Positions 11,452 to 22,449 of a stretch of DNA of 64,000 nt are shown piece by piece; the stretch's first letter is position 1, and each line of letters opens with the position of its first letter. The notes below the pieces were generated by a model. It was not told the origin of the DNA, searched no databases, and saw nothing but the letters and a program-made list of their open reading frames with translations. This stretch comes from Cryptomeria japonica. Lineage: Eukaryota; Streptophyta; Pinopsida; Cupressales; Cupressaceae. The position numbers were made by a program, and so were the translations under genes. The stretch is from contig NC_081407.1 in assembly GCF_030272615.1 (NCBI RefSeq), positions 380,327,179-380,391,178 on the forward strand, written 5' to 3'.

Positions 11452-12465
11452 TGATACGATCAAAAAATAATTGCTCTCTAACATCCCTTTTACAATGATT
11501 TTCCCCAATATAATTAACATCATCCCCTAGATTGACCCCTTCATTAGCTAAGATATCTGCTACCTTGTTGCCTTCTCTTAGGATATGAGTTATGATAATA
11601 CTAGCATAGTTATTTAACAATTTTTTAGCACTTTCAACAAGGTTAATAATATTCCAAGAAACAGAGTTTATACCTTTGAGGGCCTGAATGATGTTTAGGG
11701 AGTCCCCTTCCAACCAAATTTTTTTAAATTGGAATCTCTGAGCAAGCTAGAGGCTTTTTAGCATGGCCATAGCTTCTGCCACATGATTATTTTGGACTCC
11801 AAAAGGTGAAGCAAAAGCCGCAATGCAGACTCCTTGAGCATTTTTGATAACTCCTCCACCACCAGATTTCCCAGGGTTGCCTTTAGTCGCCCCATCAAAA
11901 TTCACCTTTATCCAATCATGATCAGGAAAGCTCCAGACAATATTATCTCTCCTATTCTTATTGTTAGATCTGCAGACTCTGTGTATTAGGTTCCATTTAA
12001 TGAGGATGCCTTTCTCCATTTCATTCATATCACTAATAACCCATTGCTTATTATTCCTAGGAGGAATGTTGATGTTCTCTTTTATAGCCCTACAAATTTT
12101 TTCAAAAGGAACTTGGGAGGTGCACTTAGTTTCCCTAAATATTTTGTTGTTTCTCTCTTTCCAAATGCCCCAGCAAGTCATGGGGAGGGTCAAGGACCAA
12201 AGGTTCTTGATTAGAAGGCATTTGGTGGGGAATTTCCATTGCCAAATAATATCCTTGAGACTCTTATTCATAACCCAGTCAACATTCCTTTCTCCCATAG
12301 CTTGCTCCAAATTTCCCAAGTAAATGAGCAATGAAAAAAAAGATGATCAACTGATTCTTCCTCTTTCTGGCAAAGCTCACACCTATTAGGGAATTTAAAA
12401 CCTCTCTGTACCAAATTGTCAATAGTAAGGATCCTATTATGAGTAGCAATCCACAGGAACATATT
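11438..12465 (-). pseudogene. C-terminal part of LINE ORF2, zinc finger and RNase H (copy 1)
   Basis: Begins inside ORF2. It has the CELC...HLFFHC zinc-finger-like block that follows plant L1 RTs, then a linker, then RNase H with KVNFDGATKGNPGKSGGGG, an HVAEAMAML helix that keeps the acidic residue, WLEGDSLNIIQAL and REGNKVADILA. A 1-bp deletion near 12290 relative to copy 2 shifts the frame. An in-frame TAG at 11747-11749 stands where copy 2 has CAG. The frame ends INGSS followed by TAA, overlapping the start of ORF3. Confidence 0.8.
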
Positions 12466-14286
12466 GGCCCTTTCAAGACATATTTTTGAGCTTTGGTGGT
12501 TACATTGATCAATTCATGTTCATGTTTGTCTTTGATTTTAATGACATTTACTTGATTGTTATATGTCGATATATGATTGATGGTGTTATTGTATATGTGA
12601 TTTATGTGAGCTCCTCTTGTATCGTTTGATGATGAAGCTCCATCCTTGTTGTATTTTGAAGAGGATTTTTAAAGGCGTCATGATCACCATTTGTCTTGAG
12701 ACCATCGACCGTTAAATCACCTCTATCAATCATGTCTTGAACAATGTTTTTAAGCCTCATGCAATCATTTGTTTGATGTCCTTTGTTTCGATGAAAATCA
12801 TAGAAGTGCGAGTCATTCCACCAAGGTGGTTTTACCTGGGGTTCAAAGTTGTTTATAGTTGGTAATGTGATAATCTTGTTTGTTAGAAGTTCTTGAAATG
12901 CTGATTCTAAGGATTGCCCCAATGGTGTGTAAATGCATCTATTTGGAAAATTGTTGGTGTTACCCCTTGGATTTGGATTAGGTCCTCGATTTGTGTTGTT
13001 TCCTTTGGTGTTGTTGGTGTTGTTTGTATTTGAAGGTCCCAAATTGGTATTTGGTGTATAAGTGTTAGTGCTTTGGTTAACACCCTTTTGATTCTTGGCA
13101 ACCTGAGGATTACTTGATAAATCCAATACTGGTTGTTTGGACTTTATATCATTAGTATCAGTTCCTCCCTCGTGACCAGTGTTCTTCTTTCTGGTCCAAA
13201 ATCTGGATTTGTCTAAGGTGTTGTTGTTGTTCTAGTTGTTAAAATGAGAGTTGGATGAATTACTTCTTTCTTTTAAGAACTTCAATGTTTCTTTCTTAAG
13301 AAATGCCTCCTCTACTTGGATTATGTTTTTGATCAACTTGGAAAAAGATGGTATGCATTGGAGCTTGAGTATGTAACTCATCTCACTATTCAGATTGTTG
13401 ATAAAAATTTCCATCTTTTCCTTTTCAGGCACATCTCGAGGATATCTCGAAACCATCCGTCTCCAATGTTGAAGAAACGCCATGAATGTTTCATTGTTTT
13501 TCTGTTTGGTATTACATACATCCAGCATGGTGATTATGTGTTGAATATTGTAGGAGTATTGAGTGATAAATTTATTGACCAACTCATCAAAGGATCTGAC
13601 GGGAGGTGTAAGTTTGAATAACCACTCCATTGTTTGTCCTCCCAAGCTTCTTGGGAATAGCCTCATCAAATAGGTGTCATCGTGGCCAAATTCAAGGCTC
13701 ATGATACAAAAATCCCAAACATGATCGCAAGGATCGCTCTTACCATCATATTTGTTATATTTGGGTATGTCTGAATTTGGGGGAAAAGGTATCATTTCAA
13801 TCTTCTGTAAAAGGGGTAAGGACAAATTTTGTTTAAGGAATACCATACTGTGGTCCCCTGTTGCATGTCCTGCATTTGCATTTGTTGTGTAAGAGCAACC
13901 ATGGTCGCATTTGTTTGCCTAGGGAAGGGTTCTTCCCTTTCATTATCTCTAGTTTGGGCATGGATGTGTTCTGGTATGTTATGTTGTTCAGGTATGTTTT
14001 GCTCAAGTATGTTTTGTTCAGGTTCATGTATTTCCTCTTCTCTTTGTTGTTCTTGACAAGTATAATTTCAAGACCTTGTCCTAAATATTTCAGTGTCTAA
14101 GTCTTCTGGAATCCTAACTCCTTTGCTTGTTAGCATGAGCATGTATTTTTCTTTGTCAGCCTCTATGAGTCTTTCCATAAGTTTTTGAAATGAGGTGCTT
14201 TCTTGACATTCTTGGAGGAGCTCCTCAGTAATCTTTGTTTCCTCTAGATTTGGATACTTGAAAGGATTTGATAATCTTTGACCCAT
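12466..14286 (-). pseudogene. Gag of element B (Ty3/Gypsy)
   Basis: Starts at an ATG at 14286 (MGQRLSNPFKYPN). Following frames carry the Gag core with IPKYNKYDGKSDPCDHVWDF, MRLFPRSLGGQTMEWLFKL and a VEEAFLKKETLKFLKERS helix (13232-13846). Next come an Asn/Thr-rich stretch and a zinc-knuckle-like FYDFHRNKGHQTNDC (12602-13126). Frame changes occur near 13850 and the frame stops at 12602. The end, VTTKAQKYVLKG, meets the LINE at about 12465. Gag is the structural protein of the particle. Confidence 0.8.
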
Positions 14287-14475
14287 ACTGAACTCTGGCT
14301 GTGGTTCGCTTTGCTTTTTTCGTTGAGAGCGAGTGACAACGGGAATCTAATATAAACTTTCTGTGACAAAGGGGATGAACTCCTCTTCTCCGTGTTGTTC
14401 AGGGGTTGTGTTGATATGTGGCGATTGATCAGAAAAGTATTGTACACTCAACACGTATCCTCACCAGGCCGAGAA

Positions 14476-14492
14476 AGCGGGCGAAGCCCGCT
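14476..14492. repeat. GC hairpin in the element B leader
   Basis: AGCGGGC, loop GAA, GCCCGCT: a perfect 7-bp stem close upstream of gag on the minus strand. Confidence 0.55.
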
Positions 14493-15639
14493 GCGAAGGT
14501 TCGGGGGCAAGGGTTCGGGGGCAGCAGCTCCTGAGAAAAAAAAATTGTCATTTTTTTGTTGATGAAAACCGACATTGTAATTAAACCCTAAAAAGGCTGA
14601 CTTTGTTTGTTGCCCTAAAAATGCATGTTATAAGCGGTTGGGATGCTTAAGGCATTGTAAGGTTGATGTACTATTTTTGCTGGATAATAAGAAAGATTGG
14701 ACGACTGTGTATGGTGGATGTAACCCATTCTAGGTGAACCACGTTAAATCTTTGTGTTATCTATGTCATGTTTTATTTTGTTATCTTTTGTATTTAAATC
14801 TGCATATAATTGTTAGTTCATATTTGCTTCAGATCTGCTTGAAACCCTAACAGGTTGGTGGTTCAAATCAAGATATGTTATAAGTGATGCAGACTTCTGG
14901 GAAGAAAGTTGGGTTGATCTTTCCTCCACGATTTAAGCGTTGACTGAATACTGATTTTTGGCAAAAGAATCTACTTCTTAATGGTTCTGTGTCAAATTCG
15001 TGTGACTTGTCTTGAAGGTATAAGCGCATATGACGGAGAAAGGTGCGATGTGATTTGAAGAGTTGGTGATTAATATAGAGAAATCTATTCTGTTTGGCAA
15101 TTTTTTGAGAACTGAGTTGTCGTTTCTTCAAAATAGTTTTGTGATGAAGACTTATTCTTCTTAAAATATGAGGAGTGGTCATACACAAGTGATCAATGGT
15201 TTCCTTTCATGTTTGGATTGAGATACTTCGTTTGAAAACTTAAGCCTACTTTATCAAATGAAGGTTTAGATGCCCCTCCACGACAAAGTACGTCAAATGA
15301 TATGGAATAGGAGTCTCCTGATTTGGAGACTAGATTTGACAACTTAGGTTTAAACTAGGTATGTTTTGTTTGATGGAATCCGTTTAATTGGCGGACCTTT
15401 TGATCAATATGATGATGTTACTCATTTTTGATAGGAGAAAGTGTTATCCTTAGCTAGTTTTGGATTCTGATAGTTGTTGTTCTAAGAATGACCTCTTTGA
15501 TTGTTTGGAATATTTTCTGATGTTTTGGTTTAAGTTTTGCCTGATGATTTCAACTGAGAATCCAAAAGGGTATTCGAAACTGATGATAAATTTTTTAAAG
15601 AATGCTCAATTTTGCTCTCTATTTTTCTCAGTTTTATCC

Positions 15640-15942
15640 ATGCGCTAAAGTTTGCCTTAGATGCGCTATTTAAAGTCACCAATGCGCTAAGCTGCCTGTG
15701 TTATGCGCTAAACCAGAGTTTTGAATTTTGCTATGATAGGAATGGTTATGCGCTAATCTGTCTTGAGTATGTGCTAAATTTTGGGCCCAAAGCAAAGCTA
15801 TAGTTTACCTCCAATGCGCTAGGTTGATGCTTCAACGCGCCAATATGGTGCCTAAGAGCTCTAGTAAAAAGTTGCCAGATGTTTAGCTTTGATGCGCTAA
15901 ATTTTGACTCAGATGCACTAGGATATTGCTCCTACATGCTAA
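15640..15942. repeat. 21-bp periodic ATGCGCTAA array, block 1 (element B leader)
   Basis: Copies of ATGCGCTAA or close variants start at 15640, 15661, 15682 and 15703; 15748 and 15769; 15814 and 15835; and 15892, 15913 and 15934. Within runs the spacing is exactly 21 bp; between runs it slips. The 12 bp between motifs are not conserved. Confidence 0.8.
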
Positions 15943-17444
15943 ACTACTTTGTTTGTTCTATTTTCGGTTTCTAGAAATTTTTCAACACTTGTTTAACTTT
16001 GATGGATGGTTTTCTGAAGTATAAAATGCAAACACAGCACGAAAAAGACAACCATTTTTGCCTATTCTAAACAAAGAGTATATGTTCTATGAGGATGTGT
16101 TCAAATCCACAATGTTTTCACATGTTTGGATATAAATAAGACAAAATCAGATAGACTCTTTATTCAAAGGTCATAAACAATACCATAGCCCACTAGTCTC
16201 GATACTTCGTCAACTCAAACAATCGTGTCACCCCTAGGGGGCACTCGTTTTTTTGCCTTTTGCCAGAAATTAACCCAAAGTGAATTGCTTCACAATTGAG
16301 TAGCTATCTTGGGAGATATATGGTGAGTAATCTTAAAGGCGGATTCTTCCCCACCCTTGCACTATGATATTGAGGATGTTTGGATACTGACACGGCTCAA
16401 GGTTTCTATTTCTAAAGTTTGTAATCAAGATTCATGTTCGGTCTTCAGTGATAAACTCACTTGGGAGGCTTCCCAACCTTTAGAACAAAGGCTTTACGTA
16501 TCGTAAAGATACTGGGGGAAGGCTAATCACTGAGCGAAACCATTGAAGGGACTTTCATCACCCTCCACTTTTGATTATAGTGGGTTGGAACACTTGGCGA
16601 TAAAGTTGTTTCCCACTTAGGTCATTCCCCTCTCACCGACCATTTAAATGGCACTCTAAGAGCAACTTGGGAGGGCAGGCCTGCTAAAGGTTGTAAATGT
16701 TTAAAATACAGAAAGCATAAGAGTGGTTTGGCTTTTTTATCACCCAGTTAAGGGGAGAGCATATACCTTCCACTTTCGAGACAAGGCACAAAATGATTCT
16801 TTTTAACCCCACAATTCAGTTGTTTGCTGAATCTATTGGGAGATGTTGCTCCAAAAATGGCATGATGTTCTTTTTTTTTTTTCAAGTCAATGATTTTATG
16901 ATCTAAGTTATAAAATCTTGGTCAACAAAGAAAATTCTTCGAGATGGTCAACAAAATGAATTCGATAGGGGAATGATTTCCCTCTTTTCCCTTATCTAGA
17001 ACTTTGAAAATGAGGTTCTTTAACTTATGCAAGAAATGAAATGGATCCTTTTAAACACCAAAGGATGGTGAGATTCATTTTAAAATTTTACAAAAAGAAA
17101 GTTTTTCTTGTTCTTTTTAAACCCCAAAATTGAAGTGTTTTGTCTTCCTATGAAAGCAAGGTAAAGTTTTTGTTTGTTGATCTTTTGAAGTACTCCAAAA
17201 TGAAAATGAGTTCATTTTACTAATAAGGAAATGAAGAAAACTTTAAATAACTAACTTAACAAAGTTAGAAAAAAAAAATTAATGAAAAGCCTAAAACATA
17301 GTAAAAGAAAACTCTCCCAACCCTGCAAACAAATGTTAGTTACTTGCAATAAAAACTAGTTAGTGATGAAAATTTTCAAGGTGGACTTCTACAAGTCTAA
17401 TTTTTTGTCTTTGTTACAATTTTGTTTTTCTTTCCGTGTCTGTT

Positions 17445-17677
17445 ATGCGCTAATATATAGACCAGATGCGCTATATAATGGCATTGATCCGCTAATAGAA
17501 AACCCCTATGCACTACGTTATTGCATGGATGTGTTGCACTGATGTTTTAAAGCACTGAGACTTACATGAAATAGCATAAATGCTATGCGCTAAGTTTATT
17601 GCGGGATGCGCTAAATAGTGAGCGAGATGCGCCAAAGTACAGACCAGATGCACTGAAGGATGGTATCAATGTGCTAG
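17445..17677. repeat. 21-bp periodic ATGCGCTAA array, block 2 (element B leader)
   Basis: Motif starts at 17445, 17466, 17487, 17508 and 17529, with weaker copies at 17550 and 17571. A second run starts at 17585, 17606, 17627, 17648 and 17669. The period is 21 bp within each run, with one phase slip of 14 bp between them. Because 21 is a multiple of three, any frame through it repeats as seven residues, which explains the short plus-strand frame here. Confidence 0.8.
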
Positions 17678-17741
17678 TTCAAGTTTTCCACATACCTGTA
17701 AAGTTAGTCCTATATCAAAAACGATTTGATAAATGGGGTTA

Positions 17742-17760
17742 TGCCCCACAGTGGGCACTA
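17742..17760 (-). promoter_or_regulatory. Putative primer-binding site of element B
   Basis: Just inside the LTR end the minus strand reads TAGTGCCCACTGTGGGGC. If the second base is a mutated G, it would begin with TGG as primer-binding sites do. Element C has a TGG-started site in the same relative position. Confidence 0.45.
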
Positions 17761-17764
17761 GAAA

Positions 17765-19238
17765 TGTGTGCAGGAAAAGTGGTGCGATGAAATGGAAAAT
17801 AAAAATTCAAGACTAGTCCACACACCAATGGGACTCTTGGTGCAAGTTATGGAGTTATATGGAATAGCTCAACTTCCCAAGGGATGTTCTATTGTTCTCT
17901 ATCTCACAAGACCCCTCAAGCCAATGCCTTTGCTCTAAGATCACTGAGCAAAGTGACTTAGGGATGACAATCATGAGAATGAGGGATGTTTAATCAATCT
18001 ACCATGAATGCAATCCTAAATGTGCATGATATTAGCAAACATGAATTAAACTAGCATGTATATGATGATAAGATGAAATGATTAGTAAAAGAAATATCCT
18101 AACAAGATGCACTAACTTAATATGATTATTCATGATAATAGAAAGGCTTCTAAAATGTTTATTAAATTATTTCTATTCAAAGAGAGACTAAATGCTTTAA
18201 TAAAATGACTAGATATGGATTCGATGCATGAAACTTGGGTGATGAGTAAAATGTCTATAAGTTTGATACTAAAGACTTGGATATCAAAATGGAGAAATGA
18301 GGGCTCTATTTATAGGAAAAAATAGGGCAATGAAGGGTCGAAATTGGATGATCTTATCAAGGGCCGGGATTGAAAGTTATCAATCCTTGTTTACATTTTT
18401 CACCAATGAAATGGTGACAATTGTCAACATAAGACTACTTGAGAGGAGATGTAAGAAGAATTAAATGCTTGAGAATACCTCATGGTCACCTTAGGAGGTA
18501 AGGGTTAAGGTTAGGTTAGGGTTATCCAATGGATAAAGCTTTTTTTACCCAAAGGATAAACTCTTGTGCAAGGGTTAAAGAAATAACCAAGGTTAAAGCC
18601 ATCAATGATTGATGAGACCCTTGTGTTGGATGAGGGTTGAGTTAGAGAGAAAGTCTCTAATCATGCAAGAGGGTTGAGTTAACCATTAATGGTTTAGAAG
18701 ACTTTCAAGGTTAACTTGTTGAAGACATAAAGCCTTTAATGGTTTTCAAAGACTTTGAGGGTTTGAGAAGTGACTTCCCTTTGTTTAGGGATGTGACAAT
18801 ATTTAGAGGATGGGTTAGACTAAATCGGAAGGGATTAGAAGAATCTAGAAGGGGGTTTAGAGAGGCAAGTGGGAGATGTAGGAGAATGCAAGTGGATGGA
18901 GGGTAATTTTAATTAAAATAAATTGCTTTATTTCAACAAAATAGATGCAAGTGGGGGATTTAAATAAATTAGATTTATTTATTTGAAGTGAACAATTTAA
19001 TTAAATGTAAATTTAATTAAAAAGATTAGAAAGGGGATTTAACTAAACAAAGTGATTTTTTTCAATTAAATGATATGAAAGGCCTAGGTGAATTTAATTA
19101 AATAAATTGAATAACTTATTTAATCAAATAGATGAATGTGAATGATTTAATTAAACAAAATTTAATTAAATAGAGGAATGAGGTTAAAAAGAATATTAAA
19201 TATTCACTTAGGAAAGTAGTCATTTTTATACGTCTACA
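17765..19238 (-). repeat. 5' LTR of element B (about 1.47 kb)
   Basis: The minus strand starts TGTAGACGTATAAAAATG at 19238, close to the TGTAGACACC-type start of the element C LTR, and ends TGCACACA at 17765, again like the CACACA end of C. The interior has GGTTAGG-type and AATTAA-rich stretches as in C. The partner LTR is outside the window, so the boundaries rest on TG...CA ends, the primer-site position and comparison with C. Confidence 0.6.
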
Positions 19239-19333
19239 GAATCTTATCCAATAAATAAATCCAAGGATGAGATACAAGGCTTGGATAGTTGCAACATGAA
19301 AATCTGAAAATTGATTTGCCTTAATTTGGAAAA
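19239..19333. other. Short intergenic stretch between the element B LTR and the solo LTR
   Basis: About 95 bp of A/T-rich DNA without a gene. It is the left part of the sequence into which the solo LTR inserted. Confidence 0.4.
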
Positions 19334-19338
19334 CCAAG

Positions 19339-19833
19339 TGTTGGTGTAATTATTTATTCATGTTGGATATAATTATACTTTACTTAAGTTTACTTAGGTA
19401 CATGCATAGCATTGTAGTTTGCATATGAGACACTTAGGGAGATGTGTATACATTGGGAGTGTGTATGTAGGAGAATTTTCACCTTTTATGGTGTGATCTT
19501 GTTATTACTTTATCATATCCACTTATTGAGGAGTGATAATTCCACCTTCGGTGGGTGATCCACGTCATGTGGAATATTTTACTATTTCACCTACCTACCC
19601 CTACCTACCCTTGCATCTCATTGATCCACATGTCATCATTGTGTGCTCTCTTGTCTCTTAACCTTACCTTTATAAGCAGGCTCATCTACGTCATATGTAA
19701 CAACTTGATGATCGAGTTAATCTCTTTTGTATCTTGATAGGAATACAATTTATTCTTGTCATATTGTATCTCTCTTATCATTGTGCTATCTTGTGGTCTC
19801 TTTGATCTTGGTTTCTTCAAGCATAATCTCACA
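19339..19833 (+). mobile_element. Solo LTR, Copia-like, with 5-bp target duplication
   Basis: A 495-bp unit starting TGTTGGTGTAATTATT and ending TCTCACA. It is flanked by CCAAG at 19334-19338 and again at 19834-19838, as expected for integrase-made 5-bp duplications. A TTTATAAGCAGGC TATA-like site near 19670 suggests plus orientation. There is no internal region, so it is a solo LTR left by recombination between two LTRs. The TGTTGGTGTAATTATT start is of the kind seen in plant Copia LTRs. Confidence 0.8.
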
Positions 19834-21589
19834 CCAAGGTTAGATCCCTCTTCTCAATGATGCCAAAAAATAGCTTATTTATCATGCTTAAGAAACCTCT
19901 CTTATGTGAAGTTATAGAAACAATAAATAATAAATAACATGAGCAAAAAATAGCAGCAATAAGGTATAGAACGTCAACTTAATATCAACACATAACACAA
20001 TATTTACATGGAGAAAACCTTGCAAGAAAAAATACACCAAGAAGAGAACACAAGCCTACATTATCAACAATAAATGTTCTTACAATACAATATTCCATTC
20101 TCCTATTTGCCTCCACCATAGCAACACCTACGTACATATGAACAACCTCCTTATTCCTCCCACCTATCCTTAGTTCCTGAAGAGAACTTTGCTAAATTCA
20201 ATTGATACTATATAATTCTACGCCCAAAAGGTTGAATTTATACAATGAGAAGAGCTCCAAAACCACCAATAAAGATACCCAAATAATCCTCTTTATTCCT
20301 CATGACCACAACCCTTGGAATGCCTCCACAAAACTCCAAACAACACCAATTTTAGATCCAATACTTTCCTTCCAACTTAGGTGCCCATTATTACAAGATA
20401 CGCATTACACTAAATAGAATAAATGATGAAACACCAAGATAAACTTGTTGCCTCTTCCATGCTCCAACTTGGACAAGACCAAATATCACTCTTTTTCCAC
20501 TTCCTTAAGTCATAAATATCTTATTCTAGACACCCATAAGAGGGGAAAACAATATTAAATAATTGTGTTCACAACCCACTTTTACAACTGCTAGTAGAAC
20601 ACATCACTCCTTATGAATCTATTACAAATAATGGTGAGAATTAAATATTACAAATTATTTTCCCAATACATCCAAAGTGCCTTATAAAACTTTCCAAGGA
20701 TGTTGGAACCATATCATAAGATTTACAAGGTAGATGACACCTTAATCTTAACCCCACTTGACATTATACATTGTAAATACATCAATAGGAATCACGAACA
20801 AGGAAAAACCACCCCTTAGACATGCATGTACCATCTAAATCTTCACCATGATTTCATGCTCCAACAAGATACTTGTAAAATCAACCATGATAACCACCAT
20901 CAAGAAAAAAAACTCATCACCTCCTCCAACATGCCATATATGGAAGAAAAGGAACATGCCAAGGTGAATCATATCAACTGCCACTAAAACTTGCATAAAT
21001 GTATACATGAACATAAGCATTAGATTAAAATGATAATAAAGGCTCTAAGTAATTGCCTTAGTCATACCACTTGGAATAACAACCACAAAAAAAATGTTAT
21101 TCATCCAAGCTAACAATACCTTAAAACAAGGTATACCAACACAGATAGAACTTCATGTCATAAACATATCAACTCTAAATCAGCAATCAAGCCTTTGTAT
21201 ATCTTGTTGGTTAAAAATTTTGCAAACTCGAAGAGTTTTCAAAATTGTGGTTTCAACGACAACAACATGAGATTAAATCTCTCCTAATTATTAAGGGAAG
21301 GCTCCTGCTGTGACTCACTACTCTACCTTTATAGAAATAAGATACAAGCTTCAACTCCTAATCTAACTTGGGCGGTACATTATCCTATCCTCTTTTTTCA
21401 AGATAGATGTTATTGTTTTCCTCTCTTTTTAGGAAAGAATTTATAATATATATCAATAATAATTCTTACAATTTCATTGTTACAAATTAACTTAGAAAGC
21501 AATAATGATACGATATAGATAAGAAAAGAAGCAAAGTTTCTATAAAGGCGCAAATTCCTCTATTGCTTCTCCAGGACAGGAAAGAATGC

Positions 21590-21832
21590 TTAAGCTCAAA
21601 GCCTTAAAACTCACTTTTGTCCTATCAACCTTCATTTTTTTAAAATACTTCTGTAACCCAATGTATTAATTAAGAAAACCAAAGTAAAGCACAAAGTCTT
21701 TAAACTGATTCCTAATTACACTTTTGACAATATTTTTCTAAAATGGTAATATGAAGCTCAAAGTCTTCAAGTTATAATTTCCTTTTCCAAGGTGACACAA
21801 TAAATGAACAAAGTCTTAAAAGTGTAACCTTA

Positions 21833-21866
<34 letters not shown>

Positions 21867-22180
21867 CAGCTAACTTTAACTTGAAAATACCAATATGAAG
21901 CACAGAGTCTTCAAAATGATATTACAATCACCAATTCCTAATTCTATTAACAAGAGTCAAAATATGACACAAAGTTCACAAATTTACAATTGTCTCTACA
22001 CTTTAACAATATTCTCTCAACAACACCTCTACTTAAGCAAAATAAGAATTTATCATGAAAATGAAATAAGAACACTCTCACCATAAACTACAAATGAGTC
22101 CAACACAAAGTCTGGATGACAATGCTTTCTTCTTATTTCTTCAAGTTTGTAAAATCACAATAGGAACACAAAGTTTCACT
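21590..22180. repeat. Dispersed CAAAGTCTT motif in the element D LTR-like region
   Basis: About eight copies of a motif close to GAAGCACAAAGTCTTCAAA, near 21593, 21686, 21753, 21805, 21897, 21965, 22103 and 22164. Spacing is irregular (50-140 bp). It could be a diverged tandem array. Confidence 0.5.
21834..21864. repeat. (TG)n microsatellite
   Basis: An uninterrupted TG dinucleotide run of 31 bases. Confidence 0.95.
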
Positions 22181-22449
22181 TTTTCTCTTCACTTCGATAG
22201 ACTTTTGGTATATAGATTAAAGATTCTAGATCCCAATTACAATAAGAAATCTCATATATATATAGGAGAGGTATGTTGAGAAAAACTAGGAAAAAACATG
22301 ACTAATTCAAACAAGAGTCCTAAGTGACTCCAGACTCGTGCATTGCCTAAGTAAAAAATCTAAATATAAAATGACACTTGAGGTGTCAAAGTCTTATTTA
22401 AAAATGCATTTACTATGAAAATACTAAGTGTCACCAGACATCCATTTCA

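Larger units (their letters stand above)
9387..12465 (-). mobile_element. LINE copy 1, 5'-truncated, nested in element B
   Basis: A minus-strand L1-type element lacking endonuclease and RT. It starts in the region just before the C-terminal zinc finger of ORF2 (NMFLWIATHN) and runs through RNase H, a 3' ORF and a 3' untranslated region ending CCTTAATCAAAAACA. The 3' end matches LINE copy 2 (44067-50449), which confirms the element boundary. Gypsy B coding sequence flanks both sides. I could not find a convincing target-site duplication. 5' truncation is the usual outcome of target-primed reverse transcription. Confidence 0.85.
14287..17740 (-). other. Long 5' leader of element B
   Basis: About 3.4 kb of untranslated DNA between the primer-binding site and gag. 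It contains a perfect 7-bp hairpin with a GAA loop (14476-14492), repeated CCCCCGAAC-type tracts nearby, and two blocks of an ATGCGCTAA motif at a 21-bp period (15640-15942 and 17445-17677). I found no supported gene in it. Confidence 0.6.
19839..22441 (-). other. LTR-like or downstream region of element D
   Basis: No supported gene. At the right end the minus strand reads TGTCTGGTGACACTTAGT (about 22442), a plausible LTR start directly after the D reading frame, and TATATATATG on the minus strand near 22255 could be its TATA box. The region contains a TG microsatellite, a recurring CAAAGTCTT motif, and near 20000 a TTTACATGGAGAAAACC tract like those in Copia LTRs. Where the D LTR ends is not clear. 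Confidence 0.4.

Noticed and set aside
9380-12480. Target-site duplication around LINE copy 1
   Set aside because: The sequences directly flanking the two ends do not match. A deletion at integration or later decay is possible.
12461-12512. Extension of LINE copy 1 upstream to about 12510
   Set aside because: Some similarity to LINE copy 2 continues, but VTTKAQKYVLKG in this stretch fits the Gypsy B polyprotein better, so I placed the LINE start near 12465.
17599-17790. Plus-strand protein with a seven-residue repeat (RDALNSE-like)
   Set aside because: By-product of the 21-bp DNA period in the element B leader, and it runs antisense to the element.
18490-18530. Interstitial telomere-like tract (GGTTAGG runs), also near 28985 and 42650
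   Set aside because: The units are irregular and never form consecutive TTTAGGG repeats. They are part of LTR sequence in elements B and C.
21834-21864. TG repeat as a regulatory Z-DNA element
   Set aside because: It is a simple microsatellite. Nothing else in the sequence supports a regulatory role.
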